This document shows, in pieces, positions 1-9,120 of a stretch of DNA of 64,000 nt. The number at the start of each line of letters is the position of its first letter. Position 1 is the stretch's first letter. The notes under the pieces are model-generated. The model ran no database searches. It was not told the origin of the DNA and worked only from the letters and a program-made list of their open reading frames with translations. This DNA is from an uncultured Spartobacteria bacterium. Its GTDB lineage: Bacteria > Verrucomicrobiota > Verrucomicrobiia > Chthoniobacterales > Chthoniobacteraceae. The DNA lies in NCBI GenBank assembly GCA_903901425.1, contig CAIURC010000103.1, positions 56,738 through 120,737 of the forward strand, written 5' to 3'. A program made the position numbers and the translations under genes.

Positions 1-1
1 T

Positions 2-511
2 GTCTCGCCAGTTCGCCCGCAGAGACATGCGCAAGGCCAACTCTTCTCGGATGGCATTGCTGCGATTCTCGCCGTCCTCGAAAAACATCCCCGCCTGAAC
101 CGGCCACAACTGGCTTCACATGTTTTGGGCGCCTCGGCCCAGGCGGATTCGCCCGAAACAGTGGCTCGCAAGGAGTCGCTGGCCTCTGACCTCCATTACC
201 TGGTTCACGCGGGCCATGTCATTGAGTTCCATGATGGCACTCTGGATCTCCCCCTCTCGCCCAAGGCTGAGCAGAGCCAGGAAAACTCCGAACCCTCTGC
301 CGCATCCGGTCCAGAAACGGCGCCGACGAACGCTGTTCCAGCCCATCCGGAACCCCACGGCGATTCCGCTTTAAGTCCCTCGATTCCGGCGCAGGAACCC
401 GTGGTATCGTCACTTGAAGAGAATCCCCCCGGGGAAATGGCTTCCGCAGACCCTGCGGAACCGTCAGATCCCGCCACGGGAGCGCCAGCGGTTGACACCC
501 CGGTGTCCTGA
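2..511 (+). CDS. 3' fragment of unidentified protein with winged-helix-like C-terminal region
   Basis: The reading frame is open from the first bases of the window to a TGA at 509-511, so this is the 3' part of a gene that starts upstream. About the first 70 visible residues look like a compact helical and winged-helix-type fold: a helix rich in Ala, Leu and Ile, then RPQLASHVLG, a second helix, then LVHAGHVIEFHDGTLDLPL, which has the shape of a beta-hairpin wing. The remaining ~75 residues are Pro, Ala, Glu and Ser rich and probably disordered. I do not recognise the family and the start is outside the window, so no function is assigned. The gene is convergent with the acyltransferase that ends at 581. 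Confidence 0.6.
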   Translation, partial: VSPVRPQRHAQGQLFSDGIAAILAVLEKHPRLNRPQLASHVLGASAQADSPETVARKESLASDLHYLVHAGHVIEFHDGTLDLPLSPKAEQSQENSEPSAASGPETAPTNAVPAHPEPHGDSALSPSIPAQEPVVSSLEENPPGEMASADPAEPSDPATGAPAVDTPVS

Positions 512-560
512 TTTTCCGAGGCAGAGACAAAAAGGGATTTCCCGCAGAGAGTTTTTGAGT

Positions 561-579
561 TCCGGGGTGTTGCCCCGGA
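561..579. other. Short GC-rich inverted repeat between convergent genes
   Basis: A 7-bp perfect stem (TCCGGGG / CCCCGGA) with a 5-nt loop lies between the plus-strand gene ending at 511 and the minus-strand gene ending at 581. It sits right after the stop of the acyltransferase. Neither side carries a clear T-run in the sense of transcription, so it is only a weak terminator candidate. Confidence 0.3.
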
Positions 580-580
580 C

Positions 581-1714
581 TCATCCTGCTGCGCTGTGCG
601 CCCTGACTCCGGACTTGCCTGGGCGGCTAAAAAATGGCCGCTCAAACAGGTGGAAAAGAACCGAACAAATCAGGGCGGTTGCCACCACCGTGGTTGCGCC
701 CAAGACCGGCGCGGCAAACACGGGCGGGACCCTTTGCAGCACGGGCGCCATCAGGCGCCCAACGAATGAGAGAATGGGATAGTGGTAAAGGTAGACGGTG
801 TAACTCATCGCACCAGCCACCCAAAGGGCCGGAAGGGAGAGGAGTCCCCGCCAGAGCCGGCCAAAAAACGCTGCCGCAACCAAGACTCCGGACCATCCCA
901 GCAAAAGCCATTGATTTCCTGACGCATCCGCGGGAATCCAGCGGATCCCCAGAAGAAAACAAAGAGCAGCGGCATCCCAGAGTGCCGGCGCACAGTACCC
1001 GCGCGTTTCCCGTTTCATCCCGAGAACCGACAACAACCAGCCTCCGGCAAAAAAGTGGAGGTTGCCCAAAAGCGTCTTGTCGGTGAATCCGGCTCCATCC
1101 CGAAGCCAAAGGCCTAAAACTCCGACTCCGGAGAGGCACCAAGGCCGGATCCGGGCGGGCAGCCTTGCCAAGGCAATCGCCAGCCACGGCGCGACGAGAT
1201 AAAACTGCAGCTCCACTTCCAGTGACCACGCCACGCCATTGATCCGGCTCGGCTGCCCGTTGAACCAGTAGGAAACCCCCGCCAGACTCGACCCCAAATC
1301 ACGCCATCCGTTCTTTCCAACGTTCTGCAGGAGACCGCAGAGCCAGAGAGTGCAGATGTTCACGGCGTACGCCGGATACAACCGCCGCAAACGCGCCCTG
1401 TAGAAAATGGGAACCTGCGCTCCTCCCTCCAACCGACCAGACCCTGCACCGAACAGGTATCCGCTCATCAAAAAAAACAGGGGCACGCCAAAGGCTCCCC
1501 GCGCCATCCACTCGGCCAGCCACCCCGTTTCCGCCCAACCGGATCCGGGCACGCCTTTTCCCAACAAATACGTCTGGAGATGAAACAGAAAAACCATGCC
1601 GCAAGCCAGCCCACGTAAACCTTCCAAAGCTGGTTCCCAGCGCATCGTCCCTGGGCGGCGAACCCAGGCAGCCAGCCCACCACCCTTTCCCGTTTTGGAC
1701 TCAGCGCCCGGCAT
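581..1714 (-). CDS. Membrane acyltransferase, acyltransferase-3 (OafA/YrhL-like) family
   Basis: Predicted multi-spanning inner-membrane O-acyltransferase that would acetylate or otherwise acylate the sugar repeat made by this operon. The family signature is near the N-terminus (EGLRGLACGMVFLFH, with the conserved Arg-Gly-Leu-Ala and His), followed by a chain of hydrophobic segments and a C-terminal SYTVYLYHYPIL, typical of the last helices of this family. The frame is open further upstream to 1759 (GTG), but ATG at 1714 overlaps the end of the upstream glycosyltransferase by 14 bp and is preferred; ATG at 1645, just before the conserved region, is a second choice. It is the last gene of the exopolysaccharide operon. 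Confidence 0.85.
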   Translation of the reverse strand: MPGAESKTGKGGGLAAWVRRPGTMRWEPALEGLRGLACGMVFLFHLQTYLLGKGVPGSGWAETGWLAEWMARGAFGVPLFFLMSGYLFGAGSGRLEGGAQVPIFYRARLRRLYPAYAVNICTLWLCGLLQNVGKNGWRDLGSSLAGVSYWFNGQPSRINGVAWSLEVELQFYLVAPWLAIALARLPARIRPWCLSGVGVLGLWLRDGAGFTDKTLLGNLHFFAGGWLLSVLGMKRETRGYCAPALWDAAALCFLLGIRWIPADASGNQWLLLGWSGVLVAAAFFGRLWRGLLSLPALWVAGAMSYTVYLYHYPILSFVGRLMAPVLQRVPPVFAAPVLGATTVVATALICSVLFHLFERPFFSRPGKSGVRAHSAAG

Positions 1715-2906
1715 GCATGGACCCTTGGACCGCATCGGCAAGCACCTGGGCGTAGACACTGCGGGTCCGGCGGCACATCAAGGGCAGAGAGAACCGTTCC
1801 CTGACCCGCGCCGCCCCCGTCTCACCAAAAAGCCTCCGTACCTGAGGGTCAGCGAGCTGCAGCAGCGCTTTTGAAACTCCTTCCGGATCGCCTACGGGAA
1901 CCAAAAGGCCGGTCTTTCCATCGTCCACCACCTCCGGGATGGCACTGACCCGGCTGGCGAGAACGGGTCTCCGGGCGGCCATCGCCTCTAAGAGAACCAG
2001 GCCAAATCCCTCGTATCGGGAACACAACGCCAAGACATCCATGGCACTCAAGATTTCGGGGATGTCCTCGCGAAAACCGGCCCAGATTACCCGGTCTTCC
2101 ATTCCAGACATTTGCACAATCCTTCTCAGACGCTTCTCCTCCTCGCCGGTTCCGACAATCAACAACCGGCCCGAGAGATGGGTCCGACAGAACAACTGCA
2201 CCCCGCGGATCAGACAGGGCAGATCCTTCTGCGGCACAAGGCGCCCAATAAATCCCACAACAAAGTCGGTCTCGGAAAGTCCAAGCCCGCTCCTGACCGA
2301 AATCCGGACCGCATCCGATACCCCTTCAAATGGACGGGGATCAATTCCGTACGGGATCACCTCCACTTTCTCAGGAGCCAACCCGAGTGCGGGGCCCGTG
2401 ATGTACGCACGAACCGCCTCTGAAATGGCGATCACCCTCGCTGCTCTTCCAGCCACCCAACGCCCCAGGAATCTTTCCCCAACACAACCGCAGAACGGTT
2501 CGTCATTGTGTTTGGTGATCACCAGCGGCACTCCGCCCACACCCATCAACGCCAACCGCAGGTAGAGCTCCGCAGGAGGCAGATGGGCGTGAACAATGTC
2601 CGGCTGGAAATCCCGAATAAAATGCCGCAACCGGATCCAGGGACCCACCTGTCCGTACCGTTCGAGCCCAAGATGCAGAACACGCACTCCCAGTTGCTCA
2701 AGTTCCCCGGCCCAGTACGTGGGCGGCTTCAAAAATGCCACTGCAACCTGGTCTCCGCCAGCAACCTGGTCCCGGATCAAGGACAGGAGATGATTCTCCG
2801 CACCTCCACGGCCAATCGCGGTAATCCCGTGCAGGATGCGCAATCCCTCCAGAGATGGAAAAGCTGGCCCGCCCATCTCCTCCAAGTTCCTCAACCGTTC
2901 TGTCAT
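1701..2906 (-). CDS. Glycosyltransferase family 4 (GT-B fold)
   Basis: Cytoplasmic retaining glycosyltransferase expected to add one sugar to the lipid-linked repeat unit. The 401-residue protein has the N-terminal acceptor domain with the Gly-rich start ITAIGRGGAENHL, the central GRLVPQKDL that opens the nucleotide-sugar domain, and the E-x7-E motif in SRYEGFGLVLLEAM. The length is typical of GT4. It starts with ATG overlapping the stop of the upstream membrane protein by 4 bp (2903-2906), so translation is coupled. The donor and acceptor sugars cannot be read from sequence. Confidence 0.92.
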   Translation of the reverse strand: MTERLRNLEEMGGPAFPSLEGLRILHGITAIGRGGAENHLLSLIRDQVAGGDQVAVAFLKPPTYWAGELEQLGVRVLHLGLERYGQVGPWIRLRHFIRDFQPDIVHAHLPPAELYLRLALMGVGGVPLVITKHNDEPFCGCVGERFLGRWVAGRAARVIAISEAVRAYITGPALGLAPEKVEVIPYGIDPRPFEGVSDAVRISVRSGLGLSETDFVVGFIGRLVPQKDLPCLIRGVQLFCRTHLSGRLLIVGTGEEEKRLRRIVQMSGMEDRVIWAGFREDIPEILSAMDVLALCSRYEGFGLVLLEAMAARRPVLASRVSAIPEVVDDGKTGLLVPVGDPEGVSKALLQLADPQVRRLFGETGAARVRERFSLPLMCRRTRSVYAQVLADAVQGSMHAGR

Positions 2907-4066
2907 AAGAGCGTCCCCCCGTTTTTTGTTGTTTCACCCACCCGCTGCTCCCGCCCACCCCCTGGAGCCACAATTCCCGCGGCAACAATCAGGACTGCGA
3001 CAAAAGGCGCGAAGTACCGGTCCTTCACCCCCGGTCCTCCGAGGAAAAGGTAGCCAATCACCAGACTTGCCGTGAGAAGCCCATTCACCATTCTGCGCGC
3101 AGTTTCGGTCTGCTGCACAAGCCGCCAGGAGGCCAGAAGCCGCCACCCCAGCCAGTGGTAGGCGCACCCGTACACGGCGGTAAATACGCCCCAAGCCCCC
3201 ACGGCACCAAACTGCAGCACCCCCTGAAGCGGGAGCGGCAGAAGCAGCCCCAAAAGCGGCAATGCCAGCTTTCGTCCCCACTCGGAGCCGGCAAGCCGCC
3301 CGAAGAGGCCGGCGCCCATGTCACCGTCCGGACCTTCCGCACCCGCAGGATTCAAATCTGGCAACCCCAGCATCACAGGAACTGCAACGCAGCCCACCCA
3401 AACCGTCCGCCAACCGCCGATCCCAAACAGTTCGACCACCAAAATTGCCCCAAGCACCGCCGCGTAACTGAGGCGAAAAAAGCCCACTGCGGCGCACCAT
3501 GCCAGCGCCTGCCAGAGGACGCGGCGCCCGTAGAGCGCACTGGCAAAAGCAAGCACCAGACTTTCGGTGATCGACTCCTTGAAATGGGTGGCTGCAAAAA
3601 AAAGGGAGACCGGGTTCCAGACCAGCCCCCGTCGGACGGCAACACCCGCCTCGAATGAAACCGAAGCCAGCCCAACCGCGCCGGCGGAAACCACGGCATT
3701 CAACAGCGGAAAGGCAAGGGCCTCGTCCCAGATCCGGTACAACACACCATGCAAAAAAACAACCGGCATGACCGTGTTCAGATACTGGCCCCAAGATTCC
3801 GGCTCTGAAAACCGGTCCACGTTGTCCCGGTGCATCGCATACATGGGTTCCAGCCTCTCGAGGCCGGATTCCATGAGCACCTTCTGAAGGTCGGCGTGAA
3901 GCGGGTCCTCCCATGTCCGGGCCAGATACCGCCCCAGCACATGGTACGCCTCAGGATCGCCACCGGGCCCGAGGAAATCCATGCACCAGAAAATCCAGGC
4001 CAGGAGGATTCGGGGGACCAACGCCTGAAAAAACGCGCCCCTAAACCCATCAAGCCTCGTTTTCAC
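2903..4066 (-). CDS. Polytopic membrane protein of the exopolysaccharide operon, possible polymerase
   Basis: About 387 residues with many hydrophobic segments (for example VPRILLAWIFWCMDFLG near the N-terminus and LLGLLLPLPLQGVLQFGAVGAWGVF in the C-terminal half) and a ~100-residue hydrophilic loop after the first segment. I do not recognise a named family. Its place between the flippase and a glycosyltransferase, and the absence of any other polymerase candidate in the operon, suggest a Wzy-type polymerase role, but this is inference from context only. The frame extends to a TTG at 4129; the GTG at 4066, preceded by AGAGGTGGG and overlapping the flippase stop by 17 bp, is a better start. 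Confidence 0.6.
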   Translation of the reverse strand: MKTRLDGFRGAFFQALVPRILLAWIFWCMDFLGPGGDPEAYHVLGRYLARTWEDPLHADLQKVLMESGLERLEPMYAMHRDNVDRFSEPESWGQYLNTVMPVVFLHGVLYRIWDEALAFPLLNAVVSAGAVGLASVSFEAGVAVRRGLVWNPVSLFFAATHFKESITESLVLAFASALYGRRVLWQALAWCAAVGFFRLSYAAVLGAILVVELFGIGGWRTVWVGCVAVPVMLGLPDLNPAGAEGPDGDMGAGLFGRLAGSEWGRKLALPLLGLLLPLPLQGVLQFGAVGAWGVFTAVYGCAYHWLGWRLLASWRLVQQTETARRMVNGLLTASLVIGYLFLGGPGVKDRYFAPFVAVLIVAAGIVAPGGGREQRVGETTKNGGTLL

Positions 4067-5606
4067 AGCGGAACCCACCTCTGCCTCCTCCCTTTTTCCA
4101 GCCACTCCACCCGCCTCGGACGCCCGCAACGCCGCGGCACAGGCGCACCACCAACTCCCTCAACTCTGAGTCCAGAGCAAGCAACAGCCCGAGCCCGCCA
4201 AGGAAAAGCCCGGCGAAGACCAGCGCCCCCCCCCACTGGGCGAGGATGTTTGTTCGGCGCACCCATTCCGCCGCCACTGCCGCAAGAGTTGTCCCCCCGG
4301 CAATCCAGCCCACGCGCCCGAGGGTTCCCACCGCCAGATGCCTGCGCAACCAGATCAACCCGCAGAGCGCCGCTCCTCCCCGGACCGTTCCAATCCACAG
4401 AACCGCATCCTCCAGCACTGCGCCCCAGGTCAACCACACGCTTCCCACCGTGGCGAGAAACTGTCCGGTGTTGAGCCGGAAAAGCGTGTCAGGATCGCCG
4501 TTCCGGAGCAGAACCGGCGAGACCACCCCGCGGGCCCATGCTTCCACCGCCATCGGGACCAAAATGAGACGAACCAAGGCCGAAGCTGGCTCCATCCGGT
4601 GTCCGTAAAGCAACGGCACTAAGAGAGGGGTGAGCACAAACGCAGCCCCAATGCTCAGCGCATAGAGAAGGGCAGATAGGCTGCAGACGCCCCCCCCGGC
4701 ACGGGCGGTCTGAACGGGGTCCGCCGCGACCCGGCTCAGGTAGGGCGTCACCATGTTAGCCATCGGCATCACCGTGAGTCCGAGAATTTTCCCGGTCACC
4801 TCGTACCCCAATGCCACATAGGCAAGGTCAGCCGCACGGGTCCCCGCTCCGTACCGGGCTGCAAAGAAAAGCACCAGCACGCCCCCGCCTCCGAGCATGG
4901 CACAGGCCTTGTCCAGTGAGCTGTGGAGTCCATACCGCACGGCCTCTCTCAGAAACCCGGGTGCGGGTGCTGCGTCATCCCTCGGAAGCCGGGCCGTGAA
5001 CCGCCAGTGAAAGCACCATGCCTCACAGAGGGCCACTCCCAGCCAGATTCCCAAAACCCCAGTCACGCCGGCACCAGCCGCACCTGCCACCCCTGAGAAG
5101 ACCGAACGCAGCACCATGAACCCGTGCTGCAAACCAAGGGCACTTCCCGGTTCAAGCATCGCCATCAACCCATAGTGCGGAAGCCATTTCCCGAGCGTGG
5201 TGCCGCACAGCGCACCCACCCCGGCAAACAACCACGGATTCCCCCGCAACTCCGGAAACGCCGTCCACTGCGCATACCATGGGCCCAGACACGCCACCAA
5301 AAGCCCGGCCAGAAAACCCGCACGAAGCCTCCGGCGCAGCATCCCGGAATAGAATCCAGAGGCGAATCCCCGGGACTCGGCTTCCCGGTAGAACCGCGAA
5401 AAACCCGCATTACCGCCGGCCTCCGCAACAAACCCCACCACCCCCACCATTGCGGAAACCACGCCCAGCTGGGCGTAGGTGCCCGGATCCAGGCTCCGCA
5501 CCATCCATGCGGACGCCAGGAAGCTTGCCCCCAGCCCGACCAGATTCAGAAAGCCATTTGAACGCAAAGCCCGCGCCATGCCGGGATCCATGGAAGACTG
5601 TTTCAT
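4050..5606 (-). CDS. Wzx-like oligosaccharide flippase (MATE/MOP superfamily)
   Basis: Roughly 518 residues made mostly of hydrophobic helices, with the MOP-type opening (SNGFLNLVGLGASFLASAWM followed by DPGTYAQLGV) seen in polysaccharide flippases of the RfbX/Wzx type. It is expected to move the undecaprenyl-linked repeat unit across the inner membrane. The ORF is open to 5735, but the ATG at 5606 overlaps the stop of the upstream glycosyltransferase by 4 bp (ATGA) and is chosen as the start, since the extra 43 residues are antisense-like low-complexity sequence. The gene lies in the middle of the coupled operon. Confidence 0.82.
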   Translation of the reverse strand: MKQSSMDPGMARALRSNGFLNLVGLGASFLASAWMVRSLDPGTYAQLGVVSAMVGVVGFVAEAGGNAGFSRFYREAESRGFASGFYSGMLRRRLRAGFLAGLLVACLGPWYAQWTAFPELRGNPWLFAGVGALCGTTLGKWLPHYGLMAMLEPGSALGLQHGFMVLRSVFSGVAGAAGAGVTGVLGIWLGVALCEAWCFHWRFTARLPRDDAAPAPGFLREAVRYGLHSSLDKACAMLGGGGVLVLFFAARYGAGTRAADLAYVALGYEVTGKILGLTVMPMANMVTPYLSRVAADPVQTARAGGGVCSLSALLYALSIGAAFVLTPLLVPLLYGHRMEPASALVRLILVPMAVEAWARGVVSPVLLRNGDPDTLFRLNTGQFLATVGSVWLTWGAVLEDAVLWIGTVRGGAALCGLIWLRRHLAVGTLGRVGWIAGGTTLAAVAAEWVRRTNILAQWGGALVFAGLFLGGLGLLLALDSELRELVVRLCRGVAGVRGGWSGWKKGGGRGGFRCENEA

Positions 5607-7963
5607 GGCAACCGCGCCTCCCGCAGGTCCACCAGTTCCGCAGCGATTCTCCGGGCCAGACCGTGGAGAGAATGATTTTCCTCCACCCAAATCCGGAGCG
5701 GTTCTGCCGCCTTCCGCCGTCGCTGCGGACTCCATGCCAGCACTTCCCCAAGCACCTGTATGAGTGCTGGAACCGACCCCGGCTCAAAGTAAAAGGAGCG
5801 CCCCGGATCTCCGAGACCTGCCAGAAAGTCGGTATTCGCAAAAAGACAGGGCCGACCGCAACTCATGGCCTCAATGGCTGTCTTATCGCCAAAACCTGCC
5901 GGTGTCAGGTTCACGTGCACCGCACACTGGCGGAAGTGGTGGGGTAGCTGGTCTGGGGGTACGGCCGGCTCGAACCGGACCCTGCTCTCGATCCCCAGAC
6001 TCGCCGCCTCCGCCTCCAGCCTTGCCCGGTAACGGACATCCCCTTCCCCGGGACAGGCTCCCACGATCACCAAGTGCCAGTCTCCGGCCAAACCGGCACA
6101 GGCGCGCACCAGGGTCAGCAGATCCTTGGACGGGGATATCCGCCCCACGCACAAAATCCGGCCGGACACCTCAGCCTCGCCGGGCCCGGGCGAAAACAAC
6201 TCGGTGTCAATCCCCTGGCCGATCACCCGCACCTTCCGACCGGGGATTGGATAGGAATGGGCAAAACTGGTGACCACGCGGTCCGACACCCAGTGTGCAG
6301 CGCGCAAGGTCGGGTTGAGGCTGGGATGCGCGTACCACGTGACCAGCGGCACATGGCGGCTCCGGAGTTGCACCGCTCCCAGCACGGAAAACTCAATGTT
6401 CATGTGGGAAAAACACCCATCCACCGGCCCCTCTCCCAGAATCCGGCCAAGCATTTGAATGAAGCGCCCTGCCCGCCTCATCCGGCCCAACCCAAGCTCC
6501 CGGCCCGCACTGTGCACCCGGACGTTTTTAGGAAGATCCAGCCTTCCCGACCACATGGTCAGCACCTCGACCCGTTCAGCCCACTGCGCCAGTTCCCGGA
6601 GCCAGAGCGTGGTGAAGCCCAGAACCGGATGCTCCGAGTCCGTGGCGAGGTTAAATACCAGAACCCGCCCCAGAACCGGTTCCGACGTCTTCAAGACCGT
6701 CGAGGGATCCCACCGGGAACCATCCCCATCTTTGGACCTGGCCGCAGATCCGGACTCGGCGCGCCCCCCAGCCTTCTCCGCCAGTGTATGCCAGATCGAC
6801 AACTGCCGGTTCCGTGCGGCAACCGGGTCCAGCCATCCGCGCACCCGCCTCCGGAGAACACGCCCGAGAACCGTGCGGACAGCTGAATCTCCGCAAAGTT
6901 CCTCCAAACGGTCCGCAAGAGCCTGCGGGTCCCCCACCGGCACACCCCCCGGATGAACCAGCGTCTTTGGGGCCCCTGACCGGCCGTTTGCAGCCAGAAT
7001 CGCTGCGACCTGCTCGCCTGTCCCCCCGAGCAACTCGCGCACCCCACTCACCTCCGTTGCCGCACAGGGAAGTCCTGCTGCGGCGGCTTCCATCAATACC
7101 CGGGCAAACCCCTCATACCGGGAAGACAGCACAAACACATCCGCGGATGCCATCCGCGCCGGCATCTCATCCCGGCTCACCTTCGCCACCCACTCCACCC
7201 GATCGGAGGTGCCGTCCCGAACCGTTTGCCGGACAAGCTCCGATTTCTGGTCTCCCTCCCCGACCATCTGCAGGCTCAGGTCCATGCCCCGTTCCCGCAC
7301 CAGGATTCTGAATGCTTCGAGCAGGACCGGAAAATCCTTCTGGGGAACCAGGCGTCCGACGGCCAGCAGACGGAGGCGCCCCGATTCCCGACGAACCGGC
7401 CGGACTTGGAAAAACCTGGCCAGATTGCCCGGCACCACGGGCTTGAGAAAAACACGGGATGGGTTCACCCCATTCCGCAGCAGGGACTCCATGGTTGCCT
7501 CCCCATCGACCTGGATGCCGTCGACTCTTCGGAGAACCCACTTCCCTACCCAGGCAAGCATGCGATTTGTGCTTGAAGTGGACCGCCACAGGGGGTCGAA
7601 GACGTTCGGGCCGTAGACACACACATTCACAGGGATCCGGAACCAGCGCCCAAGCAGGCAGGCGGCCAGCCCAGAAAAAAACGGGTCCTGCGCCTGAACC
7701 ACACGGAACCCGCCTTTCTGCAGCATCCGGCCACCGATCCAGAGCATGCGGACAAACGCATCCAGCGGAGTCCAGGACTGGGTTGGGATCGCTTCCACCC
7801 CATTCCCGAGCGAGACAGGCTTGAGCCGGTGACGCCGGTAGGAGGTGGAAATCAGAACGTAGCGCTCCAAGCCGCTGCCGTACCCGGTCAGGCGTTGATA
7901 ATCCTCATCGGAGGCGCCCCGCCAGAGGCCCCGCGTCGATCCGAGGGAAAGCACAGAGATCAT
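5603..7963 (-). CDS. Tandem fusion of two GT4-type glycosyltransferases
   Basis: A 786-residue protein, twice the normal GT4 length, holding two complete GT-B units. Unit 1 (about 1-400) contains GRLVPQKDFPVLLEA and the E-x7-E motif in SRYEGFARVLMEAAA. Unit 2 (about 440-786) contains GRISPSKDLLTLV and PAGFGDKTAIEAMSCGRP, in which the first Glu of the E-x7-E pair appears as Ala. A hydrophilic Ser, Gly and Asp-rich linker of ~40 residues joins them. It may add two consecutive sugars, or one unit may be regulatory. ATG at 7963 overlaps the upstream stop by 4 bp; the 24 residues upstream in the same frame are discarded. Confidence 0.88.
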   Translation of the reverse strand: MISVLSLGSTRGLWRGASDEDYQRLTGYGSGLERYVLISTSYRRHRLKPVSLGNGVEAIPTQSWTPLDAFVRMLWIGGRMLQKGGFRVVQAQDPFFSGLAACLLGRWFRIPVNVCVYGPNVFDPLWRSTSSTNRMLAWVGKWVLRRVDGIQVDGEATMESLLRNGVNPSRVFLKPVVPGNLARFFQVRPVRRESGRLRLLAVGRLVPQKDFPVLLEAFRILVRERGMDLSLQMVGEGDQKSELVRQTVRDGTSDRVEWVAKVSRDEMPARMASADVFVLSSRYEGFARVLMEAAAAGLPCAATEVSGVRELLGGTGEQVAAILAANGRSGAPKTLVHPGGVPVGDPQALADRLEELCGDSAVRTVLGRVLRRRVRGWLDPVAARNRQLSIWHTLAEKAGGRAESGSAARSKDGDGSRWDPSTVLKTSEPVLGRVLVFNLATDSEHPVLGFTTLWLRELAQWAERVEVLTMWSGRLDLPKNVRVHSAGRELGLGRMRRAGRFIQMLGRILGEGPVDGCFSHMNIEFSVLGAVQLRSRHVPLVTWYAHPSLNPTLRAAHWVSDRVVTSFAHSYPIPGRKVRVIGQGIDTELFSPGPGEAEVSGRILCVGRISPSKDLLTLVRACAGLAGDWHLVIVGACPGEGDVRYRARLEAEAASLGIESRVRFEPAVPPDQLPHHFRQCAVHVNLTPAGFGDKTAIEAMSCGRPCLFANTDFLAGLGDPGRSFYFEPGSVPALIQVLGEVLAWSPQRRRKAAEPLRIWVEENHSLHGLARRIAAELVDLREARLP

Positions 7964-9120
7964 GACACGGCCTCCCCTTCTGCCGCATGGGAGAGCACAC
8001 GCGCGGTGTCTTCCACCATCCGCACTTCGCTCCATGGCCCGGAAAGCGCAACCGCTGCATTTTCAACCAACGCAGCGGCAAAATCCGGGTTGCACCTCAG
8101 CCGGTTCAGAGCCCTCAGGAGACCTGCCCGGTCGCCGGGTTCCACCAACAAACCCGTTTTCCCGTCCTCGACCACCTCAGGCGTGCCGCCCACTGCGGTT
8201 GCGACCACGGGCACCCGGGCTGCCATCGCTTCAAGCACCACATGGGGCAACCCCTCGTAGGTCGAGTTGAGCACGAACGCATCCGCCGCACTCAGGAGCT
8301 CCAAAACCTCCCGCCGCGAAAGCGCCCCAAGAAATTCAACCCGCCCGCACAACCCCCGCCGCCTTACCTCCTGCTCAAGCTCGCCCCGCAGAGAACCGTC
8401 TCCAGCCACCCGCAGACACGCTCCGGGCAACTCCTCAACCGCTTCAATCAACTCCCCAACGCCCTTCCACGGAACCAACCGACAGACCGTGACCACTGTC
8501 CAAGGCCGCCTCTGGATTGAATCCGGCTCACCTGCCCGCCCCCTCCCGGTTTCTGCGTGCATCCTGGGATCTGCGGAATTGCGCACCACGCGGATCCGGT
8601 GCGCAGGAACCCGCCATGCATGGACCCGATCCGCCAGATAGCGGCTTGGCGTGATCACCGCGTTCGCCCACCACAAAGGCACCGAACGGATGGCCCGGAG
8701 AAGTCCAAACACCCAGCCCGGCGCCTTCTGAAACTCCTCCAACCGCCCGGAATACAGGCCCCGGCCCACAGCCCGTTCCCAAGCCCCGTCCCCCACAACC
8801 TTGTGCACCGCCGGCTTGCCCAGCAACCGCGCGGCAAGCGCCGCCTCCGCCGCGAGGCCGTTGACAAAAAATACGTCGCACCCGGCTCCGTGCACCAGAA
8901 GACGGACCACGGTCCAGCCCACACGAACCGGCCAGAACAGACCGCGCCGGATGCGTTCCACATAAAACCCGCCCTCCTCTCCGGCCCCCGGTTTTTCGGC
9001 GAGACAGAGCACGCTCACCCGGTGGCCCAGATGAACCAAGGCCGACGCCATCCTTGGCACGTAGGACGCCGGGCCGCCACTGTCGGGGGGGTAGATTCCA
9101 GACACCATGAGCACCCTCAT
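7960..9120 (-). CDS. Glycosyltransferase family 4
   Basis: A 386-residue GT-B glycosyltransferase. The N-terminus is classical for GT4 (MRVLMVSGIYPPDSGGPASY), the donor domain opens with CRLVPWKGVGELIEA, and the E-x7-E motif is TYEGLPHVVLEAMAA. The frame is open to 9318, but the ATG at 9120 overlaps the stop of the Wzz-like gene by 4 bp and starts exactly at the family N-terminus. It is expected to act in the cytoplasm on the lipid-linked exopolysaccharide precursor. The substrate is unknown. Confidence 0.93.
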   Translation of the reverse strand: MRVLMVSGIYPPDSGGPASYVPRMASALVHLGHRVSVLCLAEKPGAGEEGGFYVERIRRGLFWPVRVGWTVVRLLVHGAGCDVFFVNGLAAEAALAARLLGKPAVHKVVGDGAWERAVGRGLYSGRLEEFQKAPGWVFGLLRAIRSVPLWWANAVITPSRYLADRVHAWRVPAHRIRVVRNSADPRMHAETGRGRAGEPDSIQRRPWTVVTVCRLVPWKGVGELIEAVEELPGACLRVAGDGSLRGELEQEVRRRGLCGRVEFLGALSRREVLELLSAADAFVLNSTYEGLPHVVLEAMAARVPVVATAVGGTPEVVEDGKTGLLVEPGDRAGLLRALNRLRCNPDFAAALVENAAVALSGPWSEVRMVEDTARVLSHAAEGEAVS

